Of a stretch of 16,824 bases of DNA, positions 1 to 7,598 are shown piece after piece. The stretch is from assembly GCA_012523875.1 (NCBI GenBank), contig JAAYSW010000069.1:1-16824 (forward strand), given 5' to 3'. How positions within the stretch are numbered: the stretch's first letter is position 1; the number at the start of each line of letters is the position of its first letter. Both the position numbers and the translations under genes were made by a program. The stretch is from Clostridiales bacterium (GTDB lineage: Bacteria; Bacillota; Clostridia; Oscillospirales; Ruminococcaceae). The notes under the pieces were generated by a model. It searched no databases. It saw nothing but the letters and a program-made list of their open reading frames with translations, and had not been told where the DNA came from.

Positions 1-354
1 AGCTTAATATTCATCAATGCGTATTCATTTGTTCTTTCTTTTATAATGGTTGTACTAGGATATGACATTTCCCTTATATTTCCTAATTCTTTTTTATCTG
101 AAATAACTAGGGCATTACTTGATTTAAATGTAGTTCTAGGATTTTTGGGGGTCTATTTTATACTTTTGGCATTATTATTATTAGTCTCACCCCTGTTTTT
201 ATTGCCTATAAGAATTATGAGAAAAAAAAGAATCCGTTTAGATAATAGAATTATAATTTTAAATCTAATATTAGGCTTTACAGGTATTGGCTGGGTAATG
301 GCTTTGGTTCTATCGTTACGCAGTATTTCTAAATCTATAAATAAGAATACATAA
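1..354 (+). CDS. Small membrane protein, superinfection-immunity-like family; 5' end probably outside the window
   Basis: The frame is open from base 1 to the TAA at 352-354. The first in-window ATG (46) has no Shine-Dalgarno sequence in front of it, only T-rich DNA, so the gene probably starts upstream; starting at 46 would give 102 aa. Counting from that ATG, a long hydrophobic segment lies at about residues 28-57. A basic stretch (RKKRIR) follows, then the block NRIIILNLILGFTGIGWVMA at 67-86. That block resembles the signature of small proteins annotated as the superinfection immunity family (the phage T4 Imm-like domain, NxxxGxTxIGWxxAL). The name comes from phage T4, where Imm blocks DNA entry. 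Chromosomal members are common and mostly uncharacterised, so a phage-defence role here is only a family label. It stands alone on the plus strand, convergent with pflA. Confidence 0.55.
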   Translation, partial: SLIFINAYSFVLSFIMVVLGYDISLIFPNSFLSEITRALLDLNVVLGFLGVYFILLALLLLVSPLFLLPIRIMRKKRIRLDNRIIILNLILGFTGIGWVMALVLSLRSISKSINKNT

Positions 355-382
355 TTGAAAGAGGTTAAAGGAATCCCTCTAT

Positions 383-420
383 GATAGATAGCCTGGAACA
401 TTATAGTGTTATTATCTATC
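383..420. repeat. Imperfect inverted repeat in the 355-489 gap
   Basis: GATAGATA (383-390) is matched by TATCTATC (413-420), with an inner AACA/TGTT pair (397-400, 407-410) around a six-base loop. No T-run follows on either strand, so it is not a convincing terminator. Its role is unknown. Confidence 0.35.
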
Positions 421-450
421 GCAAATACCAGAAAGTCTATATTGATACAC

Positions 451-490
451 AAAAAGCCATACTGAAATCCAGTATGGCTAATTTTATTAT
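451..490 (-). terminator. Intrinsic terminator of the pflB-pflA unit
   Basis: A perfect 10-bp stem, AGCCATACTG (455-464) and CAGTATGGCT (470-479), encloses a 5-nt loop. Read on the minus strand it is followed by TTTTTGTG and lies just beyond the pflA stop codon. The plus-strand side is also T-rich (ATTTTATTATT), so it may work in both directions and stop transcripts from the small membrane protein gene as well. Confidence 0.85.
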
Positions 491-1197
491 TAGGTTATTT
501 TGAATATTGCCTTCGCTTCTGCAACCTCTTTATCAGTCGGTGGTTCAATCCCATCAAGTGCATAGGGCATACAAAGTTCATCCCATTTATATTTCCCCAT
601 TATATGATATGGGAGCAGTTCGATTTTCTCGATACAGGAAAAGCCTTCAAGATATTGTGAAAGTCGTTCAAGCTTATCCTTTTTTAGCGTGTATTGAGGT
701 AATAAAACATGCCTTATCCATACAGGTTTCTTTATCTTTTCGCAGTATTCAAGGGTTGCAAAGGTGTTTTTATTTGACTTACCAGTAAGCTTTATGCAAT
801 CCTCCTCGTCAATATCCTTAACATCAAGAAGAATTAAGTCAGCAAGTTCAATTGCTTTTTTTGATATATCCAAAGAGATGGCACCGCTTGTATCAATTGC
901 AGTATGGAGGTTATTTTTTTTACATTTTAGAATAAACTCCTCACAGAACTCAGCTTGAAGCAAAGGTTCACCGCCAGAGATGGTTACACCTCCGCTGGAT
1001 ATGAAGTTTTTATACGGTAAAACTTTTGCAATAAGTTCATCAGCAGTTATTTTATTTTTTGTATTTTGTACCCAAGTATCTGGATTATGACAGTAAAGGC
1101 ATTGCAGAGGACAGCCGGAAAGGAAAACAACAAAGCGTATTCCAGGACCATCTACTGCACCAAAACTTTCATAAGAATGGAAATAACCATATGTCAT
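490..1197 (-). CDS. pflA: Pyruvate formate-lyase-activating enzyme (radical SAM)
   Basis: The 235-aa product installs the glycyl radical on PflB by hydrogen abstraction, using S-adenosylmethionine and a [4Fe-4S] cluster, in the cytoplasm under anaerobic conditions. The cluster motif CxxxCxxC is present (C29, C33, C36, within GCPLQCLYCHNPDTW). The SAM-binding GGEP motif sits at 75-78. The family-typical N-terminus with GAVDGPGIRFVVFLSGC is intact, and the length is close to that of other PflA proteins. The start ATG has an AAAGGA-type binding site a few bases upstream. It lies 23 bp downstream of pflB on the same strand and ends just before a hairpin terminator, so it is almost certainly cotranscribed with its substrate enzyme. 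Among related activases (Nrd, BssD-like) PflA is by far the best fit, because of the N-terminal sequence, the lack of a ferredoxin insert and the adjacency to pflB. Confidence 0.95.
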   Translation of the reverse strand: MTYGYFHSYESFGAVDGPGIRFVVFLSGCPLQCLYCHNPDTWVQNTKNKITADELIAKVLPYKNFISSGGVTISGGEPLLQAEFCEEFILKCKKNNLHTAIDTSGAISLDISKKAIELADLILLDVKDIDEEDCIKLTGKSNKNTFATLEYCEKIKKPVWIRHVLLPQYTLKKDKLERLSQYLEGFSCIEKIELLPYHIMGKYKWDELCMPYALDGIEPPTDKEVAEAKAIFKIT

Positions 1198-1220
1198 TTT
1201 TACAAATCCTTTTACTGTTA

Positions 1221-3434
1221 TTATATCATACTATGGAATGTTCTGTGTATAACATCAAGCTGTTGCTCTCGTGAAAGTCTGATAAAGTTAACTGCATAAC
1301 CACTGACACGAATAGTAAGCTGTGGGTATTTTTCAGGATGATCCATAGCATCAATCAGCGTTTCACGATTAAGAACATTAACATTCATATGGTGTCCTTT
1401 TTCCTTAATATATCCGTCAAGCAGTGAAACTAGGTTTTTAGCCTTTGATTCCTCAGTCTTACCAAGTGCATCCGGAATAATTGAGAATGTATAGGAAATA
1501 CCGTCCTCAGCAAAGTCATAAGGGATTTTTGCAACTGATAGCATTGAAGCGATACAACCGTTTTTATCTCTGCCATGCATTGGGTTAGCACCAGGAGCAA
1601 AAGGCTCACCAGCTTTTCGTCCATCAGGAGTAGAGCCGGTTTTCTTACCATAAACAACATTCGATGTTATAGTAAGTATTGACATTGTAGGGATTGAGTT
1701 ACGATATGTTCTACGTTTTGATAGACGAGTCATAAAGCGTTCAACAATCATAGTTCCGATTTCGTCAACACGGCTATCGTTATTACCAAACTGTGGATAA
1801 TCACCCTCTATTTCATAATCTACAATTAACCCATTTTCATTTTTAATAGGTGTAACTTTAGCATATTTTATTGCGGATAGGCTATCGATAACAACGGAAA
1901 GTCCAGCGATTCCGCAAGCAGAGGTTCTAACGATTTCCTCATCATGCAAAGCCATTTGCACACGTTCATAGCAATATTTATCATGCATAAAATGAATAAT
2001 ATTCAATGTGTTTATATAAAGCTTTGTAAGCCATTCTGAAACATAGTCAAACTTTTCTAAAACCTCATCGAATTTAAGCGGTCCATCTGAAATAGGTCCA
2101 ACGCCTTCACAAAGCTTTTCGCCTGAAATTTCATCGCAACCATCATTTAACGCATACAATAAAGCCTTTGCAAGATTAGCTCTAGCACCGAAAAACTGCA
2201 TTTGCTTACCAATTTTCATAGCAGAAACGCAACACGCAATACCATAATCATCTCCGAACTTTTCACGCATCAGCTCATCACTTTCATACTGAATTGACGA
2301 GGTTTCAATTGAGATTTTAGCACAGAACTCCTTGAAGTTTGCAGGTAAGCGATTACTCCAAAGCACTGTTAGGTTTGGTTCAGGTGCAGGGCCGAGATTT
2401 ACAAGCGTGTGCAAGAAACGATATGACATCTTTGTAACCATATGTCGTCCATCTTCACACATACCAGCGATTGCTTCAGTAACCCAAGTAGGGTCGCCAG
2501 AGAAAAGCTCATCATATGCAGGAGTTCTCAAGAATCTAACCATTCTTAGTTTCATAACAAAATGGTCAACAATTTCCTGTATTTCTTCTTCTGTATAAAC
2601 TCCATTTTTAAGGTCTTCTTCAGCATAAATATCCAAGAATGTAGAAATTCTACCAATGGACATTGCAGCACCATTTTGCTCCTTGATAGCAGCTAGATAT
2701 GCAAAATATAGCCATTGAAATGCTTCTTTAGTATCCTTTGCAGGCTTAGAAATATCGAATCCATAAAAAGAAGCCATTTCTTTAAGCTCTTTTAATGATT
2801 TAATTTGTTCAGAAATTTCTTCTATATCTTTTATTAAATCCCCATACATCGGCTCAAAGTCGTGTGATTTTTTTGCTTTAATCTTCTCCTCAATTAGCTT
2901 ATCTACACCGTAAAGAGGAACACGTCTATAATCACCAATAATTCTTCCACGCCCATAAGCATCAGGCAATCCTGTAATGATACCAGAATGCCTAGCTTTT
3001 TTCATATCATCTGTATACACATCAAAAACACCATCATTATGTGTTTTACGGTATTTAAAGATATTATCAATTTCAGGAGGAAGCTCCTTATTATAAGCTT
3101 TAAGGGATGTGTGAACCATTCTTATACCACCAAAAGGTTGTATCGCACGCTTTAAGGGTTCATCTGTCTGCAACCCAACAATCTCCTCTAAATCCTTATC
3201 AATATATCCACTTGAATGAGAGGTAATAGTTGAAATTGTTTTCTCATCAATATCATAAACTCCACCACGATGCCTTTCTTCCTTTAAAAGCGCTAAAACT
3301 TTATTCCAAAGTTTTTTTGTTTTCTTAGTCGGTGGAACAAGAAAACCTTCATCTCCATCATAAGGCGTATAGTTTTTTACAATAAAATCCCTAACATTAA
3401 TTTCATTGTTCCAAATACCATTGTTAAATTTCAT
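1221..3434 (-). CDS. pflB: Formate acetyltransferase (pyruvate formate-lyase)
   Basis: This glycyl-radical enzyme converts pyruvate and CoA to acetyl-CoA and formate, the main non-oxidative route of pyruvate use in mixed-acid fermenters. The 737-aa protein is near the normal length (E. coli 760). The catalytic cysteine pair is seen as GIACCVSAM (C401-C402), and the radical glycine as RVSGYAVNF near the C-terminus (G712). Both are needed for activity and argue for a true PFL rather than a diol dehydratase or choline lyase. The start is fixed by AGGAGG a few bases upstream (TTTAAAGAGGAGGTACAAAT before the ATG). A promoter-like pair lies about 85-110 bp upstream. pflA follows on the same strand. 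Regulation by redox state is common for pfl genes, but I see only TTAACAA half-site-like motifs here, not a full operator. Confidence 0.97.
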   Translation of the reverse strand: MKFNNGIWNNEINVRDFIVKNYTPYDGDEGFLVPPTKKTKKLWNKVLALLKEERHRGGVYDIDEKTISTITSHSSGYIDKDLEEIVGLQTDEPLKRAIQPFGGIRMVHTSLKAYNKELPPEIDNIFKYRKTHNDGVFDVYTDDMKKARHSGIITGLPDAYGRGRIIGDYRRVPLYGVDKLIEEKIKAKKSHDFEPMYGDLIKDIEEISEQIKSLKELKEMASFYGFDISKPAKDTKEAFQWLYFAYLAAIKEQNGAAMSIGRISTFLDIYAEEDLKNGVYTEEEIQEIVDHFVMKLRMVRFLRTPAYDELFSGDPTWVTEAIAGMCEDGRHMVTKMSYRFLHTLVNLGPAPEPNLTVLWSNRLPANFKEFCAKISIETSSIQYESDELMREKFGDDYGIACCVSAMKIGKQMQFFGARANLAKALLYALNDGCDEISGEKLCEGVGPISDGPLKFDEVLEKFDYVSEWLTKLYINTLNIIHFMHDKYCYERVQMALHDEEIVRTSACGIAGLSVVIDSLSAIKYAKVTPIKNENGLIVDYEIEGDYPQFGNNDSRVDEIGTMIVERFMTRLSKRRTYRNSIPTMSILTITSNVVYGKKTGSTPDGRKAGEPFAPGANPMHGRDKNGCIASMLSVAKIPYDFAEDGISYTFSIIPDALGKTEESKAKNLVSLLDGYIKEKGHHMNVNVLNRETLIDAMDHPEKYPQLTIRVSGYAVNFIRLSREQQLDVIHRTFHSMI

Positions 3435-3518
3435 ATTTGTACCTCCTCTTTAAAACTACATCTTGTATTCCAAGTGATTAATACATTAAGATAAACACTA
3501 CATTTTGTTTACATACTA

Positions 3519-3547
3519 AATATATCATATTTCTATAGAAAAGTAAA
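3519..3547 (-). promoter_or_regulatory. Candidate housekeeping promoter of pflB-pflA
   Basis: On the minus strand TTTACT (-35, 3542-3547) and TATATT (-10, 3519-3524) are separated by 17 bp. The predicted transcript starts about 75-80 bp before the pflB ATG. The -10 is a good match and the -35 moderate. Confidence 0.55.
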
Positions 3548-3579
3548 GTGCGAATCCTACAATATTATTAACAAAAACT

Positions 3580-3608
3580 TTGACTATATTATACTTTAGT
3601 GCTATAAT
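3580..3608 (+). promoter_or_regulatory. Strong orphan plus-strand promoter, divergent from pflB
   Basis: TTGACT (3580-3585) and TATAAT (3603-3608) are separated by exactly 17 bp, a near-consensus sigma-A pair. No plus-strand coding region follows: the next gene, 3781-4272, is on the opposite strand and the only downstream ATG opens a 7-codon frame without a binding site. Its -35 lies 32 bp from the pflB -35, and a TTAACAA motif (3568-3574) lies between them. Confidence 0.55.
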
Positions 3609-3614
3609 AATAAA

Positions 3615-3770
3615 AAAATAAATTTAATGTTGTTATTAGTAGAGATATAATCAACAGAAAAAACAAATAAAAGCCAATGGTTTCCATTGCTTAACAATGT
3701 GCAATTCGTAAGTATTTAAATAGGATTAAATTAGAAAAAATAGGACAAGTAGCTACTTGTCCTTACATTA
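3615..3770 (+). ncRNA. Possible small RNA in the pflB - dCMP deaminase gap (speculative)
   Basis: This is the segment that would be transcribed from the promoter at 3580-3608. It carries no plausible ORF. It contains two mutually exclusive hairpins that share the arm CCATTG: CAATGG-ttt-CCATTG (3675-3689) and CATTG-cttaa-CAATG (3685-3699). It ends in the 22-bp palindrome at 3742-3763. The 3' end is uncertain because the T-run after the palindrome is on the minus-strand side. It matches no RNA family that I recognise; the alternative is a chance promoter giving antisense RNA into the deaminase gene. Confidence 0.25.
3735..3763 (-). terminator. Terminator of the dCMP deaminase gene
   Basis: AGGACAAGTAG directly followed by CTACTTGTCCT forms a perfect 22-bp palindrome (3742-3763). 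On the minus strand it is followed by ATTTTTTC, a good U-tract, and lies 17 bp past the deaminase stop codon. It could also weakly end plus-strand transcripts. Confidence 0.85.
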
Positions 3771-3780
3771 TTAATATAGC

Positions 3781-4272
3781 TTAATAACCTCTATGATCAG
3801 TGAGAGATTCATCATTTTCAACCCAATCAGAAACATCGAAAACGGTATATGTATCCCTTGTGTTCCTTGTGATTACCTTAATAATCCCAGCATTAATAAT
3901 CAGCCTTTTGCACATTGAACAAGGCTCAATATCTCCGTAAATCTCATTAGTTTTTGCATCATGGCAAGCAAGATACAGTATTGAACCTATGAGATTATTT
4001 CTTGAAGCAGAGATTATTGCGTTCGCCTCAGCATGAACCGAACGGCAAAGCTCATATCTTTCACCCTTTGGGATATTTAATTTTTCACGAGTGCAGTATC
4101 CTAAATCGGAGCAATTCTTACGTCCCCTTGGAGCACCCACATAACCAGTAGAAATAATTTCATCATTTTTAACAATAATAGCACCAAAATTTCTTCTCAA
4201 GCAAGTACCACGTTCAAGAACAGTTTCAGCTATATCTAAATAATAGTTGGTTTTATCCCTCCGCTTATACAT
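3781..4272 (-). CDS. Deoxycytidylate (dCMP) deaminase family protein
   Basis: The 163-aa cytoplasmic zinc enzyme is expected to deaminate dCMP to dUMP, feeding thymidylate synthesis. The zinc site is complete: H80-A-E82 (SVHAEANAI) supplies the histidine ligand and catalytic glutamate, and P117-C-S-M-C121 (EPCSMCKRLI) the two cysteines. The segment GYVGAPRGRKNCSDLGYC is the substrate-loop region typical of dCMP deaminases and ComEB, and argues against cytidine deaminase or tRNA adenosine deaminase. Additional cysteines (C54, C60, C76) precede the active site and could hold a second, structural zinc as in some phage dCMP deaminases. The start has AGGAGG at 4279-4284 with good spacing. It is a single-gene unit with its own promoter and terminator, divergent from rsmA. 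It may be a ComEB homologue, but no competence genes are nearby, so I give no symbol. Confidence 0.9.
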   Translation of the reverse strand: MYKRRDKTNYYLDIAETVLERGTCLRRNFGAIIVKNDEIISTGYVGAPRGRKNCSDLGYCTREKLNIPKGERYELCRSVHAEANAIISASRNNLIGSILYLACHDAKTNEIYGDIEPCSMCKRLIINAGIIKVITRNTRDTYTVFDVSDWVENDESLTDHRGY

Positions 4273-4284
4273 AAGATACCTCCT

Positions 4285-4311
4285 ATAAGTTATAAAAATA
4301 TTATAACTTAT
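4285..4311. repeat. Perfect inverted repeat at the dCMP deaminase promoter (operator candidate)
   Basis: ATAAGTTATAA (4285-4295) and TTATAACTTAT (4301-4311) form perfect 11-bp arms around a 5-bp centre. The repeat covers the -10 element and the predicted start site of the minus-strand promoter and abuts the ribosome binding site, as expected for a repressor operator. No known regulator box is matched. Confidence 0.6.
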
Positions 4312-4328
4312 TTTGTATTAATATGCAA
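4300..4328 (-). promoter_or_regulatory. Candidate promoter of the dCMP deaminase gene
   Basis: On the minus strand TTGCAT (-35, 4323-4328) and a consensus TATAAT (-10, 4300-4305) are separated by 17 bp. The start site would fall near 4293, about 20 nt before the ATG. Confidence 0.6.
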
Positions 4329-4365
4329 TAGAAAAATAAATTTTATAATATAAAGGATTTTATTT

Positions 4366-5229
4366 ATGAATAATTTAACGAATTTAAACATTTTAAAGGA
4401 TATTTTACATCGTCATGGTTTTAGTTTTTCTAAGGGTCTTGGGCAGAATTTTCTTATAAACTCATCGGTATGTCCTAGAATTGCAGAAATGGGAAATGCA
4501 AAGGAGGGTTATGGAATAATTGAAATTGGTACTGGAGTGGGCACGCTCACAGCGGAGCTTGCAAGGCGAGCAGATAAAGTAGTTGCAATAGAGATAGACA
4601 GCAGGCTTTTGCCTATACTAGAAGAAACATTGCATGACTTTGACAATATAAAAATTATAAATAAGGACATACTTGAAGTGGATATAGTCAAACTTATTGA
4701 GGAGGAATTTGGGGGTATGAATGTTGCAGTATGTGCAAATTTGCCCTATTATATAACCTCACCAATAATAATGTTTCTACTTGAAAGCATGGCAAGAATT
4801 GATTCTATAACTGTTATGGTTCAAAAAGAGGCGGCACAGAGGCTTTGTGCAGAAGTTGGTACAAGACAATCAGGAGCGATAACTGTCGGTGTAAAATATT
4901 ATGGGGAGGCAAAGCTATTATTTAATGTATCAAGGGGGAGTTTTATGCCTGCGCCCAAAGTTGATTCATCAGTGATAAGAATTGATATAAACAATGATAA
5001 GAGATATGGAGAAATTGATGAGAGTTTCTTTTTCAGGATAGTTAGGGCTGGTTTTTCACAGAGGAGGAAAACCCTAGCGAATTCCATCTCTTCAACACTT
5101 GGAATATCGAAAGATATAATATTTGAAGTATTATTAAATATGGGGATTAATCAGGCAGCACGAATAGAAGAGCTTGCAATGAATGAACTTATTATATTAT
5201 CGGAAAGTATTAAAAAATCCCTTAATTAA
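4366..5229 (+). CDS. rsmA: 16S rRNA (adenine-1518/1519-N6) dimethyltransferase
   Basis: RsmA (KsgA) dimethylates two adjacent adenines in the 3'-terminal hairpin of 16S rRNA, a late step of small-subunit assembly. The 287-aa protein has the family motifs in order: GQNFL at 26-30, the SAM-binding EIGTGVG at 53-59, the acidic loop AIEIDSR (74-80), the catalytic NLPYYI (125-130) and the RNA-contacting C-terminal FSQRRKTLAN (230-239). NLPYYI separates RsmA/KsgA/Erm-type adenine methyltransferases from others. The GQNFL start and full C-terminal domain favour the housekeeping enzyme over an Erm resistance methylase. The start ATG is preceded by AAAGGA at about 4351-4356. It is divergent from the dCMP deaminase gene, with a 93-bp shared control region, and is followed by spoIIE after 128 bp. 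I could not pick a convincing promoter for it, nor a clear terminator behind it. Confidence 0.95.
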   Translation: MNNLTNLNILKDILHRHGFSFSKGLGQNFLINSSVCPRIAEMGNAKEGYGIIEIGTGVGTLTAELARRADKVVAIEIDSRLLPILEETLHDFDNIKIINKDILEVDIVKLIEEEFGGMNVAVCANLPYYITSPIIMFLLESMARIDSITVMVQKEAAQRLCAEVGTRQSGAITVGVKYYGEAKLLFNVSRGSFMPAPKVDSSVIRIDINNDKRYGEIDESFFFRIVRAGFSQRRKTLANSISSTLGISKDIIFEVLLNMGINQAARIEELAMNELIILSESIKKSLN

Positions 5230-5288
5230 CATAAGATGTTTTCTTTCTTGCAATATACTCTATTAGTATTCAAAAGATGCAATACAAA

Positions 5289-5321
5289 CTGACATATATT
5301 TCATCTAAAAAGCTATATAAT
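5289..5321 (+). promoter_or_regulatory. Promoter-like pair of spoIIE with a 21-bp spacer
   Basis: CTGACA (5289-5294) and TATAAT (5316-5321) are separated by 21 bp rather than 17. In Bacillus subtilis, the spoIIE and spoIIG promoters use sigma-A with over-long spacers and need Spo0A~P, so this spacing is suggestive. No consensus 0A box (TGTCGAA) is visible between rsmA and spoIIE, so the assignment is tentative. Confidence 0.4.
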
Positions 5322-5357
5322 TATTTTTACAATAAATTTTATGGTTGGTGATAAAAG

Positions 5358-7598
5358 ATGTCAAAAATTCAAGCGGTGTTAAGAAAACATCAATATGGTT
5401 CAGTTACAGGCATAGTAGTTGCGATATTATTTTCGTTTGTACTTGCTAATTCGACAGTCGCTTCATTTCCATCCCCTATTAATGTAGCAATTGCAGGGGC
5501 AGTTTCCCCAATATATGCAATCTCAGTTTTTATAGGTAGCGTCATTACCTATTTTATGACTGGGAAGGTATATTTATCTTCCATACATATTTTCGCATTA
5601 TTGCTAGTAGTAATATCAAGATGGATATTTTATGGTAAACTTAATTCCCATCAATCTGCAGCAATAACAGCAATATGTATGGCTTTTTCTAGCATAGTTT
5701 TAGGGATAGCTGTTGGATACGATAAGAGTATTACAGCAATTTTTTTATGTATTAGCGTGTTAACAGGATTAGGAACTTTCTTTATTTTGGAGGTGGTGGA
5801 GGAATTTAAAAAGAATAGACTATTTTTATTAAATGGAACAAGTGGTTGTGCACTAGCAGTGGTTTACATATTAATAATTATAACCACTTCATCTCTATCT
5901 TTATCTATAATTAATATTGGCAGGATTTTCGGTACATTTGTGGTTCTCTCGGCTGCTAAAAGATACAAGCATATTGGAGGCTCTATTTGTGGAATATTAA
6001 CCTCAACAGGTGTAATGATATATTCAAAGGATTTAGGAGCTACCTCGGTATTATTAGGAGTAACTGGTCTTGTAACTGGATTTTTTTCTGAATTTGGGAA
6101 ATTAACTATAGCATTTTTCTTCATCTCAATAAATGCTGTTGGATTGATGATAATTGGAATAAATGAGGCAGCCTTTAGAATGGAAATGGATATTATTTTA
6201 GGGTGTATAATTTTTGTCTACGCTCCAACAGTAACCCTAAATAAATTTTTTGTTAGAACAAATGAAGCAGAGGAGTATATTGCAAAGCTAGTTTTTTCAA
6301 GATTAGGTTTTATGACGAATTCACTTATGTCCGTAAGAAGAAATGCCGAAAGCATTGCAAAAATGCTAAATAAGAAGAAGGTTAAAAATGATATAGGGAA
6401 TGAAGTTTGTGAAAGGATTTGCTCTAGGTGTCGAAATAAACTTATTTGTTGGGATAGTAATTACGAAAAAACGAATGAAGGCTTTAATAGGATGTCTACG
6501 AAAAGAAAGGTTAGCATTTCAACAGTTGCTACAGAATTAGAAAATTGCATTAATCGCAAGGGGATTGCGGGCGAGTTTAGTTTAATAATACGCGAAAGAT
6601 TTCAGCATAAAATTGCAGATGCAAGATTAAAGGAAATACAGAATTTACTATTTGAGCAAATGCAAACCTCAGAACAAATCATCCTATCTAGTTGCCAAAG
6701 AATTTCAGAACAAATTAATTACGATAATATGTTGACAAAACAAATCGCAACCTTACTTGATAGGGAAAAGATTATATATAATAGCATTGTAGCATATTTT
6801 ACTGTTGCTGATAAACTTGTTATAGAAATTTACTTTGAAAATCAATATTATACGCATGATGTTAACGAAATATGCAATATAGTTTCAGCAGAGATTGATA
6901 AAAATATGGAATGTTACGAACCAGTTCATGCTGGAAATGAAATAAAAATAATTATCAGCGAGGAAACGAAATATAGGGTGAGCTGTAGCTATGATAAAAG
7001 CGAAGGAATAGATAGCTCTAAACCATCGGGGGATAGTTGTGAGTTTTTTCACGATGGATATGGGAATATTTATTTAGTAATTTCTGATGGAATGGGTACT
7101 GGGCGTCTAGCATCAATTGAATCTAGGATGGTAATTAATCATTTTAAACGCCTTATAAAAGCTGGTGTTGAGTATAAGCTTGCAATCAAAATGGTGAATT
7201 CAATAATGCTTTCTAAATCAAATGAAGAAAACTTTGCAACACTTGATATTTCAAAAATAAATCTTGATAGTGGAAAGCTTAAATTAATTAAATCTGGAGC
7301 ATCATCAACATTAATTAAGCGTGGAGATACCCTTACAATGATAAATTCTCCATCATTTCCTATAGGCATAGTTTCAGATGTTGAGCCCTTTGAAAAGGAA
7401 ATTAATTTTGAAGAGGATGATATACTTATTATGCTTTCAGATGGGGTTGAGGAAAGTGAATATAATAGTATTAAACAAGTATTATTATCCCAAAGGAGAA
7501 GTAACTTAAAATTTATTGCAAGTGAAATATGTAAAAGAGCACAAAATACTTCAACAGATGATGTTACAGTTATGCTGGCAAGGATTCATAAAAATTGA
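5358..7598 (+). CDS. spoIIE: Stage II sporulation protein E, membrane PP2C-type phosphatase
   Basis: SpoIIE sits at the polar septum and dephosphorylates the anti-anti-sigma factor SpoIIAA, freeing sigma-F in the forespore. Residues about 16-296 are a run of roughly ten hydrophobic membrane segments. A soluble middle region follows, with a four-cysteine cluster CERICSRCRNKLIC (C351, C355, C358, C364), a feature of this family that may bind metal. The PP2C domain fills the C-terminus: VISDGMGTG (D577), the NFATLD strand, LSDGVEE (D695) and TDDVT (D734-D735) supply the metal-binding acids, all intact. At 746 aa it is somewhat shorter than the B. subtilis protein (827). The start follows GGTGAT, which pairs with the 16S 3' end, at 5 bp. 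Its neighbours (rsmA, glgB) are not sporulation genes. The membrane N-terminus excludes RsbU-type phosphatases. Confidence 0.95.
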   Translation: MSKIQAVLRKHQYGSVTGIVVAILFSFVLANSTVASFPSPINVAIAGAVSPIYAISVFIGSVITYFMTGKVYLSSIHIFALLLVVISRWIFYGKLNSHQSAAITAICMAFSSIVLGIAVGYDKSITAIFLCISVLTGLGTFFILEVVEEFKKNRLFLLNGTSGCALAVVYILIIITTSSLSLSIINIGRIFGTFVVLSAAKRYKHIGGSICGILTSTGVMIYSKDLGATSVLLGVTGLVTGFFSEFGKLTIAFFFISINAVGLMIIGINEAAFRMEMDIILGCIIFVYAPTVTLNKFFVRTNEAEEYIAKLVFSRLGFMTNSLMSVRRNAESIAKMLNKKKVKNDIGNEVCERICSRCRNKLICWDSNYEKTNEGFNRMSTKRKVSISTVATELENCINRKGIAGEFSLIIRERFQHKIADARLKEIQNLLFEQMQTSEQIILSSCQRISEQINYDNMLTKQIATLLDREKIIYNSIVAYFTVADKLVIEIYFENQYYTHDVNEICNIVSAEIDKNMECYEPVHAGNEIKIIISEETKYRVSCSYDKSEGIDSSKPSGDSCEFFHDGYGNIYLVISDGMGTGRLASIESRMVINHFKRLIKAGVEYKLAIKMVNSIMLSKSNEENFATLDISKINLDSGKLKLIKSGASSTLIKRGDTLTMINSPSFPIGIVSDVEPFEKEINFEEDDILIMLSDGVEESEYNSIKQVLLSQRRSNLKFIASEICKRAQNTSTDDVTVMLARIHKN

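Noticed and set aside
153..452. 99-aa minus-strand frame opposite the small membrane protein
   Set aside because: It overlaps the plus-strand frame with the family motif and shows no recognisable domain of its own.
4344..4349. TATAAT just upstream of rsmA as its -10
   Set aside because: It would start transcription within or after the ribosome binding site and has no -35 at 16-18 bp.
5450..5456. TTCGACA, a perfect reverse-complement 0A box
   Set aside because: It lies about 90 bp inside the spoIIE coding sequence, downstream of the promoter-like pair, and is explained by codons for N-S-T.
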